A stretch of DNA of 64,000 bases. Source: DASYQD01 sp036005845. GTDB lineage: Bacteria > Acidobacteriota > Thermoanaerobaculia > Multivoradales > JAIOJS01. This document shows positions 25,193-33,575 of this stretch, in pieces. Positions within the stretch are counted from its first letter, which is position 1. Each line of letters opens with the position of its first letter. The notes below the pieces were generated by a model, which ran no database searches, had not been told where the DNA came from, and saw only the letters and a list, made by a program, of their open reading frames with translations. Where the stretch lies: NCBI GenBank assembly GCA_036005845.1, contig DASYQD010000060.1, positions 1-64,000 of the forward strand, in the 5' to 3' direction. A program made the translations under genes and the position numbers.

Positions 25193-26431
25193 CTACAGAA
25201 GGTCGGAGAACATGCTCTTGATCTGGCCCATGAAGTGGCGCACCGAGCGCGGCTGCTTCTTGCCGCTGCGCGCCTTGCGCTTCTCGGCCGAGAGGCCGTA
25301 GAGCAGCAGGCCCGATGCGGTGCACCAGGTCGGGCAGTTGATGACGTCGACGAGGCCGCGCAGCCCCACCGGCAGGCCGTAGCGCACCGTGCAGTTGAAG
25401 ATCTGCTCGGCGAGCTCGAGCAGGCCATCGAGCTGGGCACCGCCGCCGGTGAGCACGACGCCGGCGCGCGGCGGCTCGCTGATGCCGACTCGGTGCATGT
25501 CCTGCTGCACCATCTGGAACAGCTCCTCGCCGCGCGGCTGCAGGATCTCGCACAGCTCGCGCTTGGGGACGACGCGGGTGCCGCCGCCGGCGACGGTGGG
25601 CACGGTGACGCCCTCCTCGTCGGAAACCAGCGACAGCAGGCAGCAGCCCTTCTCGAGCTTGATGCGCTCGGCCTCCGCGAACGGCGTGCGCAGCACGGTG
25701 GCGAGGTCGCTGGTGAAGTGGCCGGCGCCCACCGGCACCACCGCGCTGTGCTGCACCTCGCCGTCGGCGAAGAGGGCGAAGGTGGTGGTGCCGGCGCCGA
25801 CGTCGACGAGCAGGCAGCCGAGCTCGCGCTCGTCGTGGGTGAGCACCGCCTCGGCGGTGGCGAGCGCCTCGAAGACCACCTCCTGCACCTCGATGCCGGC
25901 GCGGTTGACGCAGGTGAGCAGCGTCTTGCTGCGCGTCGCCTGGCCGGTGACGAGGTGCACCGAGACCTCGAGGCGGCTGCCCAGCATCTGCAGCGGATCG
26001 GCGATGCCGCCCTGCTCGTCGACGACGAACTCCTGCGGGATGGCGTGCAGGATCTCGCGGTCGGCCGGCAGCGGCGCCGACTGCGCCGCCTCGAGCACGC
26101 GCTGGATGTCGGAGAAGCTGATCTCGCGGTCGCGGCGCGAGACGGTGACCATGCCGCGCGAGTTCATCGCCCGCACGTCGGCGCCCGAGATGCCGACGTA
26201 GGCGCGCGACACCTCGACGCCGGCCATCACCTCGGCCTCCTCGCAGGCCTGCTTCAAGGCCTCGACGGCGGCCTCGACGTTGACGATGTTGCCGCGTCGG
26301 GTGCCGCGGTTGGGGGCCCGGCCCTTGCCCACCACCTCGAGGGCGCCGTCGTCGCAGCGCTGGGCGATGAGCACGCCCACCTTCGAGGAGCCGATGTCGA
26401 TGCCTACGATGTACGGGTCGGGCTTGGCCAT
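25193..26431 (-). CDS. ftsA: Cell division protein FtsA
   Basis: FtsA (412 residues), the actin-like protein that ties FtsZ to the membrane. The phosphate loops are IVGIDIGSSKVGVLI near the start and LLVDVGAGTTTFAL in the second half, and the adenosine motif VLTGGGAQLDGL follows. The C-terminal end MGQIKSMFSDLL is the expected amphipathic membrane-targeting helix. Gene order and spacing (17 bases after ftsQ, 32 before ftsZ) are typical. Confidence 0.97.
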   Translation of the reverse strand: MAKPDPYIVGIDIGSSKVGVLIAQRCDDGALEVVGKGRAPNRGTRRGNIVNVEAAVEALKQACEEAEVMAGVEVSRAYVGISGADVRAMNSRGMVTVSRRDREISFSDIQRVLEAAQSAPLPADREILHAIPQEFVVDEQGGIADPLQMLGSRLEVSVHLVTGQATRSKTLLTCVNRAGIEVQEVVFEALATAEAVLTHDERELGCLLVDVGAGTTTFALFADGEVQHSAVVPVGAGHFTSDLATVLRTPFAEAERIKLEKGCCLLSLVSDEEGVTVPTVAGGGTRVVPKRELCEILQPRGEELFQMVQQDMHRVGISEPPRAGVVLTGGGAQLDGLLELAEQIFNCTVRYGLPVGLRGLVDVINCPTWCTASGLLLYGLSAEKRKARSGKKQPRSVRHFMGQIKSMFSDLL

Positions 26432-26448
26432 GGGTTGCGCTCTCCTCG

Positions 26449-27375
26449 CTAGCTCGTCGAGCTCGTGGAAACCTTCGGTGTAGAGGAATCGGGTCGAATC
26501 ACCAGACGTCGCGGGGAACGCAGGTCGGCCTCGCCGACCGCGGGCACGCGGCGCTCGATCTCGGGCAGCATCTGCTGCAGGTTGGTCACGGCGGGCGCCA
26601 CGGTGCCGGCCTCGAGCAACAGCGGATACGGCAGCGCGGCGGTGGTGACGCGGTACTCGCGCTCGCCGAGGATCTCGACCTCGCGCACGCCGACGCCCCA
26701 CGCCGGGTGGGCGCGGCGCAGCTCGGCGACGAGGTCGAGCGCGTCCTGCACCGGCACCGGGCCGGGGAAGCGGTAGTGCAGCGTCAGCAGCCCGTCGGGG
26801 CGCGCGGTGGCGGGCGACACGCTGACCGTGGCGCCGCCGCCGGAGCGCGCGATCGGGATCGCCGGCACCGGCGCGATCACCAGGCCGTCGCCGTCGAGGA
26901 AGGACAACCCGTCTTTGCCGGCGAGCAGCGCCACCGGCTGCCGCTCGACGACGGAGACGCGCAGGCGATCGGGCAGCTCGCGCCGAAGCTCGACCGACGC
27001 CACCCACGGGTGCGCCGAGAGCCGCCGGCGCACGCCGTCGAGCGATACCGCGAGCACGTGCCGCCCCACCAGGGGCGTCAGGTTCTCCTCCATCCACGCC
27101 GCGGAGACGCGCGCGCCGCCGTCGACCTTGACCTCGCGGATGAGGAAGTACGGCGAGTAGAGCAGCCAGACGACGACGCCCACCGGCAACGCCACGACGA
27201 GCAGCGCCCGCAACGCGGCGCCGGCGAGCAGCGAGGCGACGCCGCTCTTGCGCCGCCGCTTGACGTTGAACGGCCGCCGCAGCGGCGTCGGCCGGCCTTC
27301 GTAAGAACCGAGCTCGCGCGACGAGCCCGGCTCGCGTGTCGGCAACAACCCGCGCATCGGAAGGATCTCGCTCAC
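26449..27375 (-). CDS. ftsQ: Cell division protein FtsQ
   Basis: FtsQ (308 residues), a single-span protein linking early and late division proteins. A basic cytoplasmic tail is followed by one membrane helix (ALLVVALPVGVVVWLLY), then the POTRA domain (YFLIREVKVDGGARVSAAWM, HPWVASVELRRELPDRLRVS) and a beta domain. A GTG at 27375 overlaps the murC stop (GTGA); an ATG at 27357 is the alternative start. Confidence 0.92.
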   Translation of the reverse strand: MSEILPMRGLLPTREPGSSRELGSYEGRPTPLRRPFNVKRRRKSGVASLLAGAALRALLVVALPVGVVVWLLYSPYFLIREVKVDGGARVSAAWMEENLTPLVGRHVLAVSLDGVRRRLSAHPWVASVELRRELPDRLRVSVVERQPVALLAGKDGLSFLDGDGLVIAPVPAIPIARSGGGATVSVSPATARPDGLLTLHYRFPGPVPVQDALDLVAELRRAHPAWGVGVREVEILGEREYRVTTAALPYPLLLEAGTVAPAVTNLQQMLPEIERRVPAVGEADLRSPRRLVIRPDSSTPKVSTSSTS

Positions 27376-28748
27376 GCGGCACCCTCCGCGACGAGTTGCT
27401 GGCCGAGCTTGAAGACGTCGCCGGCGCCCATCGTCAGCACCACTTCCGACGCCGCCACCGTCTCGCGCAGCCGCGGCGGCAGCTCCTTCCAGTGGTCGAC
27501 GTAGCGCACGTTGCGGTGGCCCGACGAGCGGGCGGCGTCGACGACCAGCTCGCCGCTGACGCCCGGGATCGGCTCCTCGCGCGCCGCGTAGACGTCGGTC
27601 ACCCATGCCGCGTCGGCGCCGAGCAGCGAACGCCCGAAGTCGGTGGCGAGGTCGCGCGTGCGCGAGTAGAGGTGCGGCTGGAACACCGCGTGGAGGCGCG
27701 CGCCCGGAAACGCCTCGCGAGCCGCCTGCAGCGTCGCCGCCACCTCGGCGGGATGGTGCGCGTAGTCGTCGACCACGGCCGCGCCTTGGAACGTGCCGAG
27801 GCGCTCGAAGCGCCGGTGCACGCCCTTGAACGCCGCGATCCCCTTGGCGATCGCCGCGAAGTCGAGGCCCACCGCCAGCGCCACGCCGATCGCGGCCAAC
27901 GCGTTCTGCACGTTGTGGCGCCCCGGCAGCGGCACCGCCACCTCGCCCAACACGCCGCGTTGCGCGTGACGGACCGTGAAGCGCGAGCCGCCGCCTTCGG
28001 TTCGCACGTCCACTGCCACGAGGTCCGCCTGCGGCGAGAAACCGTAGGTGAGCACGCGGCGCCCGGCGAGCTTGGGCAGCAGCGTCTGCACGTTCTTGTC
28101 GTCGAGGCAGGTGATCACCTGGCCGAAGAACGGCACGGTGTCGGCAAACTGCGCGAAGGCGGCCTCGATGTCGGCGAGGTCCTTGTAGGTGTCGAGATGG
28201 TCGACGTCGATGGTGGTGATCACCGCCAGCACCGGCTGCAGGCGCAGGAAGCTGCGGTCGAACTCGTCGGCCTCGGCCACCAGGTACATGCTGCGGCCCA
28301 GGCGCGCGCCGGTGCCGGAGACACGCAGGCGGCCGCCGACGATGACCGTCGGATCGAGCCCAGCCTCCGTGAGGATGGTGCCGACGAGCGAAGTGGTGGT
28401 CGTCTTGCCGTGGGTGCCGGCGACGGCGATGCCGTACTTGAGCCGCATCAGCTCGGCGAGCATCTCGGCGCGGCGGATGACGGTGATGCCGCGGGCGCGG
28501 GCGGCGACGATCTCCGGGTTGTCGTCCTTGATCGCCGAGGAGCGCACGACGAGGTCGGCGCCGATGACGTGCTCGGGCGAGTGGCCGATCCACACCTCGA
28601 CGCCCAGCTCCTCGAGGTGGCGTGTCGCTTCGCTCGCCGCCTGGTCGGAGCCGGTGACCGCGAGCGAGTAGTCGAGCAGCACCTCGGCGATGCCGCTCAT
28701 GCCGGCGCCGCCGATGCCGACGAAGTGGACGCGGCGCAGGCCGGCCAT
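27372..28748 (-). CDS. murC: UDP-N-acetylmuramate-L-alanine ligase
   Basis: MurC (458 residues) adds L-alanine to UDP-MurNAc. It shows the N-terminal nucleotide-sugar site HFVGIGGAGMSGIAEVL, the ATP loop VAGTHGKTTTTSLV, AEADEFDRSFL, and VVDDYAHHPAEVAATL. The ATG at 28748 starts at MAGLRRVHF; the frame upstream overlaps the REP-like hairpin and murG and is not coding. It directly precedes ftsQ, with no murB or ddl gene in between. Confidence 0.96.
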   Translation of the reverse strand: MAGLRRVHFVGIGGAGMSGIAEVLLDYSLAVTGSDQAASEATRHLEELGVEVWIGHSPEHVIGADLVVRSSAIKDDNPEIVAARARGITVIRRAEMLAELMRLKYGIAVAGTHGKTTTTSLVGTILTEAGLDPTVIVGGRLRVSGTGARLGRSMYLVAEADEFDRSFLRLQPVLAVITTIDVDHLDTYKDLADIEAAFAQFADTVPFFGQVITCLDDKNVQTLLPKLAGRRVLTYGFSPQADLVAVDVRTEGGGSRFTVRHAQRGVLGEVAVPLPGRHNVQNALAAIGVALAVGLDFAAIAKGIAAFKGVHRRFERLGTFQGAAVVDDYAHHPAEVAATLQAAREAFPGARLHAVFQPHLYSRTRDLATDFGRSLLGADAAWVTDVYAAREEPIPGVSGELVVDAARSSGHRNVRYVDHWKELPPRLRETVAASEVVLTMGAGDVFKLGQQLVAEGAA

Positions 28749-28822
28749 CTGCTGGAAAAAAGTCGCGGAACCACCCCCGCCCCGGAGCAGACTGTCTCCA
28801 TCTGCCACCCCACTCTCCCCAG

Positions 28823-28853
28823 CCCCTCTCTCCCCTCGCCGGGGAGAGAGGGG
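28823..28853. repeat. REP-like palindrome between murG and murC
   Basis: CCCCTCTCTCCCC, TCGCC loop, GGGGAGAGAGGGG: a perfect 13-bp stem in the only sizeable gap (122 bp) inside the dcw cluster. Palindromes of this C/T-rich type occur in many copies in a number of high-GC genomes. It may stabilise or attenuate the message between murG and murC. Confidence 0.7.
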
Positions 28854-28870
28854 TCCAGAGCGCGGAGCCC

Positions 28871-30010
28871 TCATCGCGCCACCTCGGCCAAACGGTCGAC
28901 GATGGCGTCGGCGGCGCCGGGGCGCGCGAGGCCGCGCGCGGCATCGGCCATGCGTTGCAGCGTGGCGAGCTGCGCGGCGTCGGCACCGGCGAACAGCTCG
29001 CTCAGCACCGCAGCCAGCCGATCCGGCGTCGCCTCCGTACCGGCGAGCACGCGCGCGGCGCCGGCGCGCTGCATCGCCTCGGCGTTGCTCTGCTGGTGGC
29101 CGGCGGCGATCGAGAGCGGCACCAGGATCGACGGCCGCCCGGCGGCGCACAGCTCGGCGAGCGTGATGGCGCCGGCGCGCGAGACGACGAGGTGCGCGGC
29201 GGCAAGGGCGCCCGGCACGTCGTCGACGAACGGCAGCACCTCGACGCGCTCGTCCGTTCCGACGGCGACGCCCGCAACCTGCCAGGCCGCGCGCGTCGCT
29301 TCGACGTGCGCCTTGCCGCACTGGTGCACGACGCGCAGCGACTTGCCCGCCGGCAGCGCCAGCTTCCCTACCGCCGCCGGCACCAGCTCGTTGAGCTGCA
29401 GCGAGCCCTGGCTGCCGCCGAGCACGAGCAGCCGCAACTCGGGACCCGGCGGCAACTGCGCGGCGATGGCGAACAGCTCCTCGCGCACCGGCACGCCCGT
29501 CGTCCACGTGCGGCAGCGCAGCCGCGCGCCGGCCTCGCGGAATGCGACGCAGGCGCCTTCCGCGAAGCGCGACAGCGCGCGGTTGGCGCTGCCCGGATCG
29601 GCGTTGGGCTCGAGCAGCACGACCGGGCAGCCCGCGAGCCGCGCGCCGAGCACCGGCGCCGCCGAGGCGTAGCCGCCGGTGCCGAGCACCGCGTTGGGCC
29701 GCAGCTCCTTGGCCAGCCCGCGCGCCCGCCACGCCGACGACAGCAGCGTCACCCCCGCACGCGCCTTGTCGAGCGGGCCGCGGCCGAGCACCGGCTTCGC
29801 CGGCAGCGCGTGGAACGGGATGTCGCGCTCCGGCACCAGCTTCGCCTCGAAGCCGTGCGGGCTCCCGACGAACGTGGCGCGCCCGCCGCGCTTCTGCAGC
29901 GCCGAGGCCACGGCCAGCGCCGGGAAGACGTGGCCGCCCGAGCCGCCGCCGGCGAGCAGCACATGCAACCCGTCGACGAGCCGGGCGGTGAAGGTCGTCG
30001 GCTCAGCCAT
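28871..30010 (-). CDS. murG: UDP-N-acetylglucosamine-lipid I GlcNAc transferase
   Basis: MurG (379 residues) makes lipid II from lipid I at the inner membrane face. The three glycine-rich donor/acceptor loops are present: LLAGGGSGGHVFPALAVA, VLGTGGYASAAP and LVLGGSQGSLQLNE. The UDP-GlcNAc site is seen as VVSRAGAITLAEL and GHQQSNAEAM. It overlaps ftsW by 8 bases. Confidence 0.96.
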   Translation of the reverse strand: MAEPTTFTARLVDGLHVLLAGGGSGGHVFPALAVASALQKRGGRATFVGSPHGFEAKLVPERDIPFHALPAKPVLGRGPLDKARAGVTLLSSAWRARGLAKELRPNAVLGTGGYASAAPVLGARLAGCPVVLLEPNADPGSANRALSRFAEGACVAFREAGARLRCRTWTTGVPVREELFAIAAQLPPGPELRLLVLGGSQGSLQLNELVPAAVGKLALPAGKSLRVVHQCGKAHVEATRAAWQVAGVAVGTDERVEVLPFVDDVPGALAAAHLVVSRAGAITLAELCAAGRPSILVPLSIAAGHQQSNAEAMQRAGAARVLAGTEATPDRLAAVLSELFAGADAAQLATLQRMADAARGLARPGAADAIVDRLAEVAR

Positions 30011-31088
30011 GTTGAGACACGTTTAGAACCAGCCCACTCGCGACGAGCGCCGTCACCAGCGCGCTGCCGCCGTAGGTGAGAAACGGCATCGGCACGCCGG
30101 TCGAAGGCAGCAGCGACACCACCACCGAGCAGTGCATCAACGCCTGCATGACGACCAGCCCCGTGAGCCCCCACGCCAGGTAGCGGCCGAAGGCGTCGGG
30201 CGCCCGCATCCCCGCCTGCGCACCCTTCCACGCCACGACGGCGAAGAGCGCCAGGACGCCGAGCGCGCCGATGAGCCCCAGTTCCTCGCCGACGATGGAG
30301 AAGATGAAGTCGGTGTGCGGATAGGGCAGGAAGTAGAGCTTCTGCGCGCCGTGCCCGAGGCCGCGGCCGAAGACGCCGCCCGAGCCGACGGCGATGAGCG
30401 ACTGCATGATCTGGTAGCCGCTGCCCTGGGCATCGCGCTCGGGGTCGAGGAAGGTGAGCAGCCGCAGGCGCCGGTAGGGCGAGAGCCACGCCGCCGCCGC
30501 GGCCACCGGCAGCACGATCGCCATCGCCACGCCGATGTAGCGCCACGACAGGCCGGCGAGGAAGAGCAGCAGGCAGGTGACGCCGGCGAGCACCAGCGCC
30601 GCCGACATGTGCGGCTCGAGCAGCACCAGCAGCGCCATCAGCCCGGCGGCGCCGAGCGCCGGCACCAGCAGCTCGCGCTGGTTGACACGGTCGGGCTTCC
30701 TCTCGAGCTGGTAGGCGAGGAAGACGACGAGCGCCAGCTTGGCGATCTCCGACGGCTGCACCGAGACGCCGCCCAGGAAGAGCCAGCGGTGGGTGTAGTT
30801 GAGCTGCGGCGCGAAGAGCACGGCGACGAGCAGCGCCAGCGCGCCGAGCAGCAGCAGATAGACGACCCACGGCTCGCGCAGCCGCCGGTAGTCGAGGTGC
30901 ATGACGGCGAGCATCAGCGCCACGCCGACGACGGCGGCCACCGCCTGCTTGACGAGGAAGGGGTTCCACGCCGAGCCGCTCTCGCGGGCGATGGCGGCGC
31001 TCGCCGAGTAGACCATCACCAGCCCGAAGCCGACGAGCACCAGCACCGTGGTGAAGAGGAGCTTGTCGAAGGCGAGCTTCTTAGCCAC
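30003..31088 (-). CDS. ftsW: Lipid II polymerase FtsW (SEDS family)
   Basis: FtsW (361 residues), the division-specific SEDS glycosyltransferase. About ten membrane helices are predicted, with conserved segments SGSAWNPFLVKQ, RWLFLGGVSVQPSEIAKLAL, LLEPHMSAALVL, AQGSGYQIMQSLIAVGSGG and STGVPMPFLTYGGSALV. GTG at 31088 overlaps the murD end by 8 bases. It works with the FtsI transpeptidase encoded upstream. Confidence 0.95.
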   Translation of the reverse strand: MAKKLAFDKLLFTTVLVLVGFGLVMVYSASAAIARESGSAWNPFLVKQAVAAVVGVALMLAVMHLDYRRLREPWVVYLLLLGALALLVAVLFAPQLNYTHRWLFLGGVSVQPSEIAKLALVVFLAYQLERKPDRVNQRELLVPALGAAGLMALLVLLEPHMSAALVLAGVTCLLLFLAGLSWRYIGVAMAIVLPVAAAAAWLSPYRRLRLLTFLDPERDAQGSGYQIMQSLIAVGSGGVFGRGLGHGAQKLYFLPYPHTDFIFSIVGEELGLIGALGVLALFAVVAWKGAQAGMRAPDAFGRYLAWGLTGLVVMQALMHCSVVVSLLPSTGVPMPFLTYGGSALVTALVASGLVLNVSQHG

Positions 31089-32466
31089 GGTGGCTCGCCC
31101 CCTTCGCCGCCAGGTCGCGCACGAGCTGCTGGAACACCTCGCCGCGGTGGTGGTAGTTGCGGAACTGGTCGAAGCTGGCGCACGCGGGCGAGAGGAGCAC
31201 CGCGTCGCCCGGCCGCGCCGACGAGGCCGCTTCCGGCACGGCGACTTCGAGCCGCTCGGAGCGATGGAGCGCGACGACACCGTCGAGCTCGCGGCCGAAG
31301 CGCTGCGCCTCTTCGCCGATGAGGTAGACGCGCCGCACCTTGCGGCGGATCAGCTCGCGCAGCTCGTTGCCCAAGCCCGTGCCCTTGCCGCGGCCGCCGA
31401 GGATGAGGTGCACCGTGCCGTCGGCGAACCCCTCGAGCGCCTTGGCGGTGGCGCCGACGTTGGTGCCCTTGCTGTCGTCGAAGAAGCGCACGCCGTTGAC
31501 TTCGCCGACCGGCTCGGTGCGGTGCGGCAGGCCCTTGAAGGTGCGCAGTCCCGCCGGCAGCGATTCGGCCGGTGCGCCGGCGGCAAGCGCCAGCAGCGCC
31601 GCCGCCATGGCGTTCTCGAGGTGGTGCGGTCCGGGCAGCGGCACGTCGCCGGCGCGGAACAGCTCGCGGCCGCTGCCCGCCTCGACGACCGCTTCGCCGA
31701 CCAGCGCGCAGCCATCGACGACTTCCGGCCTGCGCGAGAAGCAGCGCCGATGCGACGGCACCGGCAGCGCCGCCACCGCGGCGTCGTCGGCGTTGAGCAC
31801 CGCCACGTCGTCGCTTTGCTGGCGGCGGAAGATCCGCTGCTTCGCCGCCGCGTATGCGCTCATGTCCGCGTAACGGTCGAGATGGTCGGGCGAGAGGTTG
31901 AGCAGCGCCGCCGCGCGCGGCCGGAAGGTGTCGGTCGCTTCGAGCTGGAAGCTCGACAGCTCGACGACGAAGGTGCGGCCCGGCGCACCGTCGGCCACTT
32001 CGGTGAGCGGCAATCCGATGTTGCCGCACACCTCGGCGGCCACGCCGGCGTTCTTCAGCAGGTGCCCGGTCATCGCCGTCGTCGTGCTCTTGCCGTTGCT
32101 GCCGGTGATGCCGACGACGGGGCCGCCGAGGAACGGAAACGCCAGCTCCACCTCGGCGACGACCGGCACGCCGCGCCCACGCGCGTCGGCGAGCAGCGGC
32201 CGGTCGCCCGGCACGCCCGGCGACAGCACGACGCCGTCGACGCCCGCCGGCAGCGCCGCCGGCTCGCCGCCCGCGAGCACCTCGACGCCGGCATCGCCGG
32301 TCAGCGCTCCCAGCTCGAGTTGCTCCGGCGGCCGCGCGTCCACTCCGACGATCTCGACGCCGCGGCGGCGCAGGAAGCTCGCGGCGGCACGGCCCGACAG
32401 GCCGAGCCCGTAGACGAGCACGCGGTTCCAGGGGGCGTCGGACCAGGGCACGATCAGGCCACTCAT
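31081..32466 (-). CDS. murD: UDP-N-acetylmuramoylalanine-D-glutamate ligase
   Basis: MurD (461 residues) adds D-glutamate to UDP-MurNAc-L-Ala. Motifs are VLVYGLGLSGRAAASFL, the ATP loop GITGSNGKSTTTAM, VVELSSFQLE, LSPDHLDRY, and in the C-terminal domain FFDDSKGTNVGAT and LLSPACASFDQF. Its ATG overlaps the mraY stop by 4 bases. The D-glutamate it uses connects in principle to the D-glutamate salvage operon elsewhere in the window. Confidence 0.96.
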   Translation of the reverse strand: MSGLIVPWSDAPWNRVLVYGLGLSGRAAASFLRRRGVEIVGVDARPPEQLELGALTGDAGVEVLAGGEPAALPAGVDGVVLSPGVPGDRPLLADARGRGVPVVAEVELAFPFLGGPVVGITGSNGKSTTTAMTGHLLKNAGVAAEVCGNIGLPLTEVADGAPGRTFVVELSSFQLEATDTFRPRAAALLNLSPDHLDRYADMSAYAAAKQRIFRRQQSDDVAVLNADDAAVAALPVPSHRRCFSRRPEVVDGCALVGEAVVEAGSGRELFRAGDVPLPGPHHLENAMAAALLALAAGAPAESLPAGLRTFKGLPHRTEPVGEVNGVRFFDDSKGTNVGATAKALEGFADGTVHLILGGRGKGTGLGNELRELIRRKVRRVYLIGEEAQRFGRELDGVVALHRSERLEVAVPEAASSARPGDAVLLSPACASFDQFRNYHHRGEVFQQLVRDLAAKGASHRG

Positions 32467-33575
32467 CTCAACTTCAGAGTGGAAAGCGACACCAGCGCGA
32501 ACAGCAACGCGAGGATCCAGAAACGGACGATGATCTTCGGCTCCGCCCAGCCGACGAGCTCGAAGTGGTGGTGCAGCGGCGACATCCGCAGCACGCGCTT
32601 GCCGGTGAGCTTGAAGCTCGCCACCTGCACGATCACCGACAGCGCCTCGATCACGAAGAGGCCGCCGACGAGCGCCAGCAGCAGCTCCTGTTTGCAGAGC
32701 ACGGCGACGGTGCCGATGGCGCCGCCGAGCGCCAGCGAGCCGACGTCGCCCATGAACATCTCGGCGGGGTGGGCGTTGAACCAGAGGAAGCCGAGGCTGG
32801 CGCCGGCGAGCGCGGTGCAGAACACCGTCACCTCGGCCGCCTGCGGCACGAAGGCGACCTGCAGGTAGCTCGCGGCGCGGAAGTTGCCGGCGACGTAGGT
32901 GAACACCGCGTAGGTGGCGGCGGCGATCATGGTGGCGCCGATGGCGAGGCCGTCGAGGCCGTCGGTCAGGTTGACGGCGTTGCTGGCGCCGACGAGCACC
33001 AGCAGCACGACGAGCAGGTAACCCCAGCCGATCGCCCACACCACGTTCTTGAAGAACGGGAAGGTGAGCACGGCTTGGCTCCCCGGCTCCCAGTACGGGA
33101 AGTGGTCGACGGCGCGCCCGCGCAGGATGAGCAGGGCGACGCCGGCGCCGGCGGCGACGAGGAGCTGGCCGAGCAGCTTCGCCCGCGCCGTCAGGCCGAG
33201 GTTCTTTCCGCGCCTCACCTTCCTGTAATCGTCGACGAAGCCGACGGCGCCGAAGCCGAGCGTCACCGCCAGCACGATCCAGACGTAGGGGTTGTCGAGC
33301 CGCGCCCAGAGCAGCGTCGGCACGACGCAGGCGAAGAGGATGAGCAGGCCGCCCATCGTCGGCGTCCCCGCCTTCACCTGATGCGCTTTGGGGCCGAGCT
33401 CGCGGATGTTCTGCCCGACGGAGAGCCGCCGCAGCGCGCGCACGAACGCCGGACCGAGCAGCAACGACAGCAGCATCGCGGTGAGCACCGCGCCCGCCGA
33501 GCGGAAGGTGATGTAGCGGAAGACGTTGAACGCCCGGAAGCGGTCGGCGAGCGGGAAGAGCAGGTGGTAGAGCAT
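32463..33575 (-). CDS. mraY: Phospho-N-acetylmuramoyl-pentapeptide transferase
   Basis: MraY (370 residues) makes lipid I by moving phospho-MurNAc-pentapeptide to undecaprenyl phosphate. Ten membrane helices are predicted. Catalytic loops are visible: HQVKAGTPTMGGLLI, GFVDDYRKV (Asp pair), NAVNLTDGLDGLAIG, FMGDVGSLALGG and MSPLHHHFELVGW (His triplet). It begins MLYHLLFPLA and overlaps both neighbours. Confidence 0.97.
   Translation of the reverse strand: MLYHLLFPLADRFRAFNVFRYITFRSAGAVLTAMLLSLLLGPAFVRALRRLSVGQNIRELGPKAHQVKAGTPTMGGLLILFACVVPTLLWARLDNPYVWIVLAVTLGFGAVGFVDDYRKVRRGKNLGLTARAKLLGQLLVAAGAGVALLILRGRAVDHFPYWEPGSQAVLTFPFFKNVVWAIGWGYLLVVLLVLVGASNAVNLTDGLDGLAIGATMIAAATYAVFTYVAGNFRAASYLQVAFVPQAAEVTVFCTALAGASLGFLWFNAHPAEMFMGDVGSLALGGAIGTVAVLCKQELLLALVGGLFVIEALSVIVQVASFKLTGKRVLRMSPLHHHFELVGWAEPKIIVRFWILALLFALVSLSTLKLR

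Noticed and set aside
28823..28853. Intrinsic terminator between murG and murC
   Set aside because: The stem is strong but no T-run follows on the minus strand, and the cluster continues; a REP-like element fits better.
26449..30969. Long alternative frames across murC, murG and ftsW
   Set aside because: All are mirror or offset frames of well-supported mur/fts genes.
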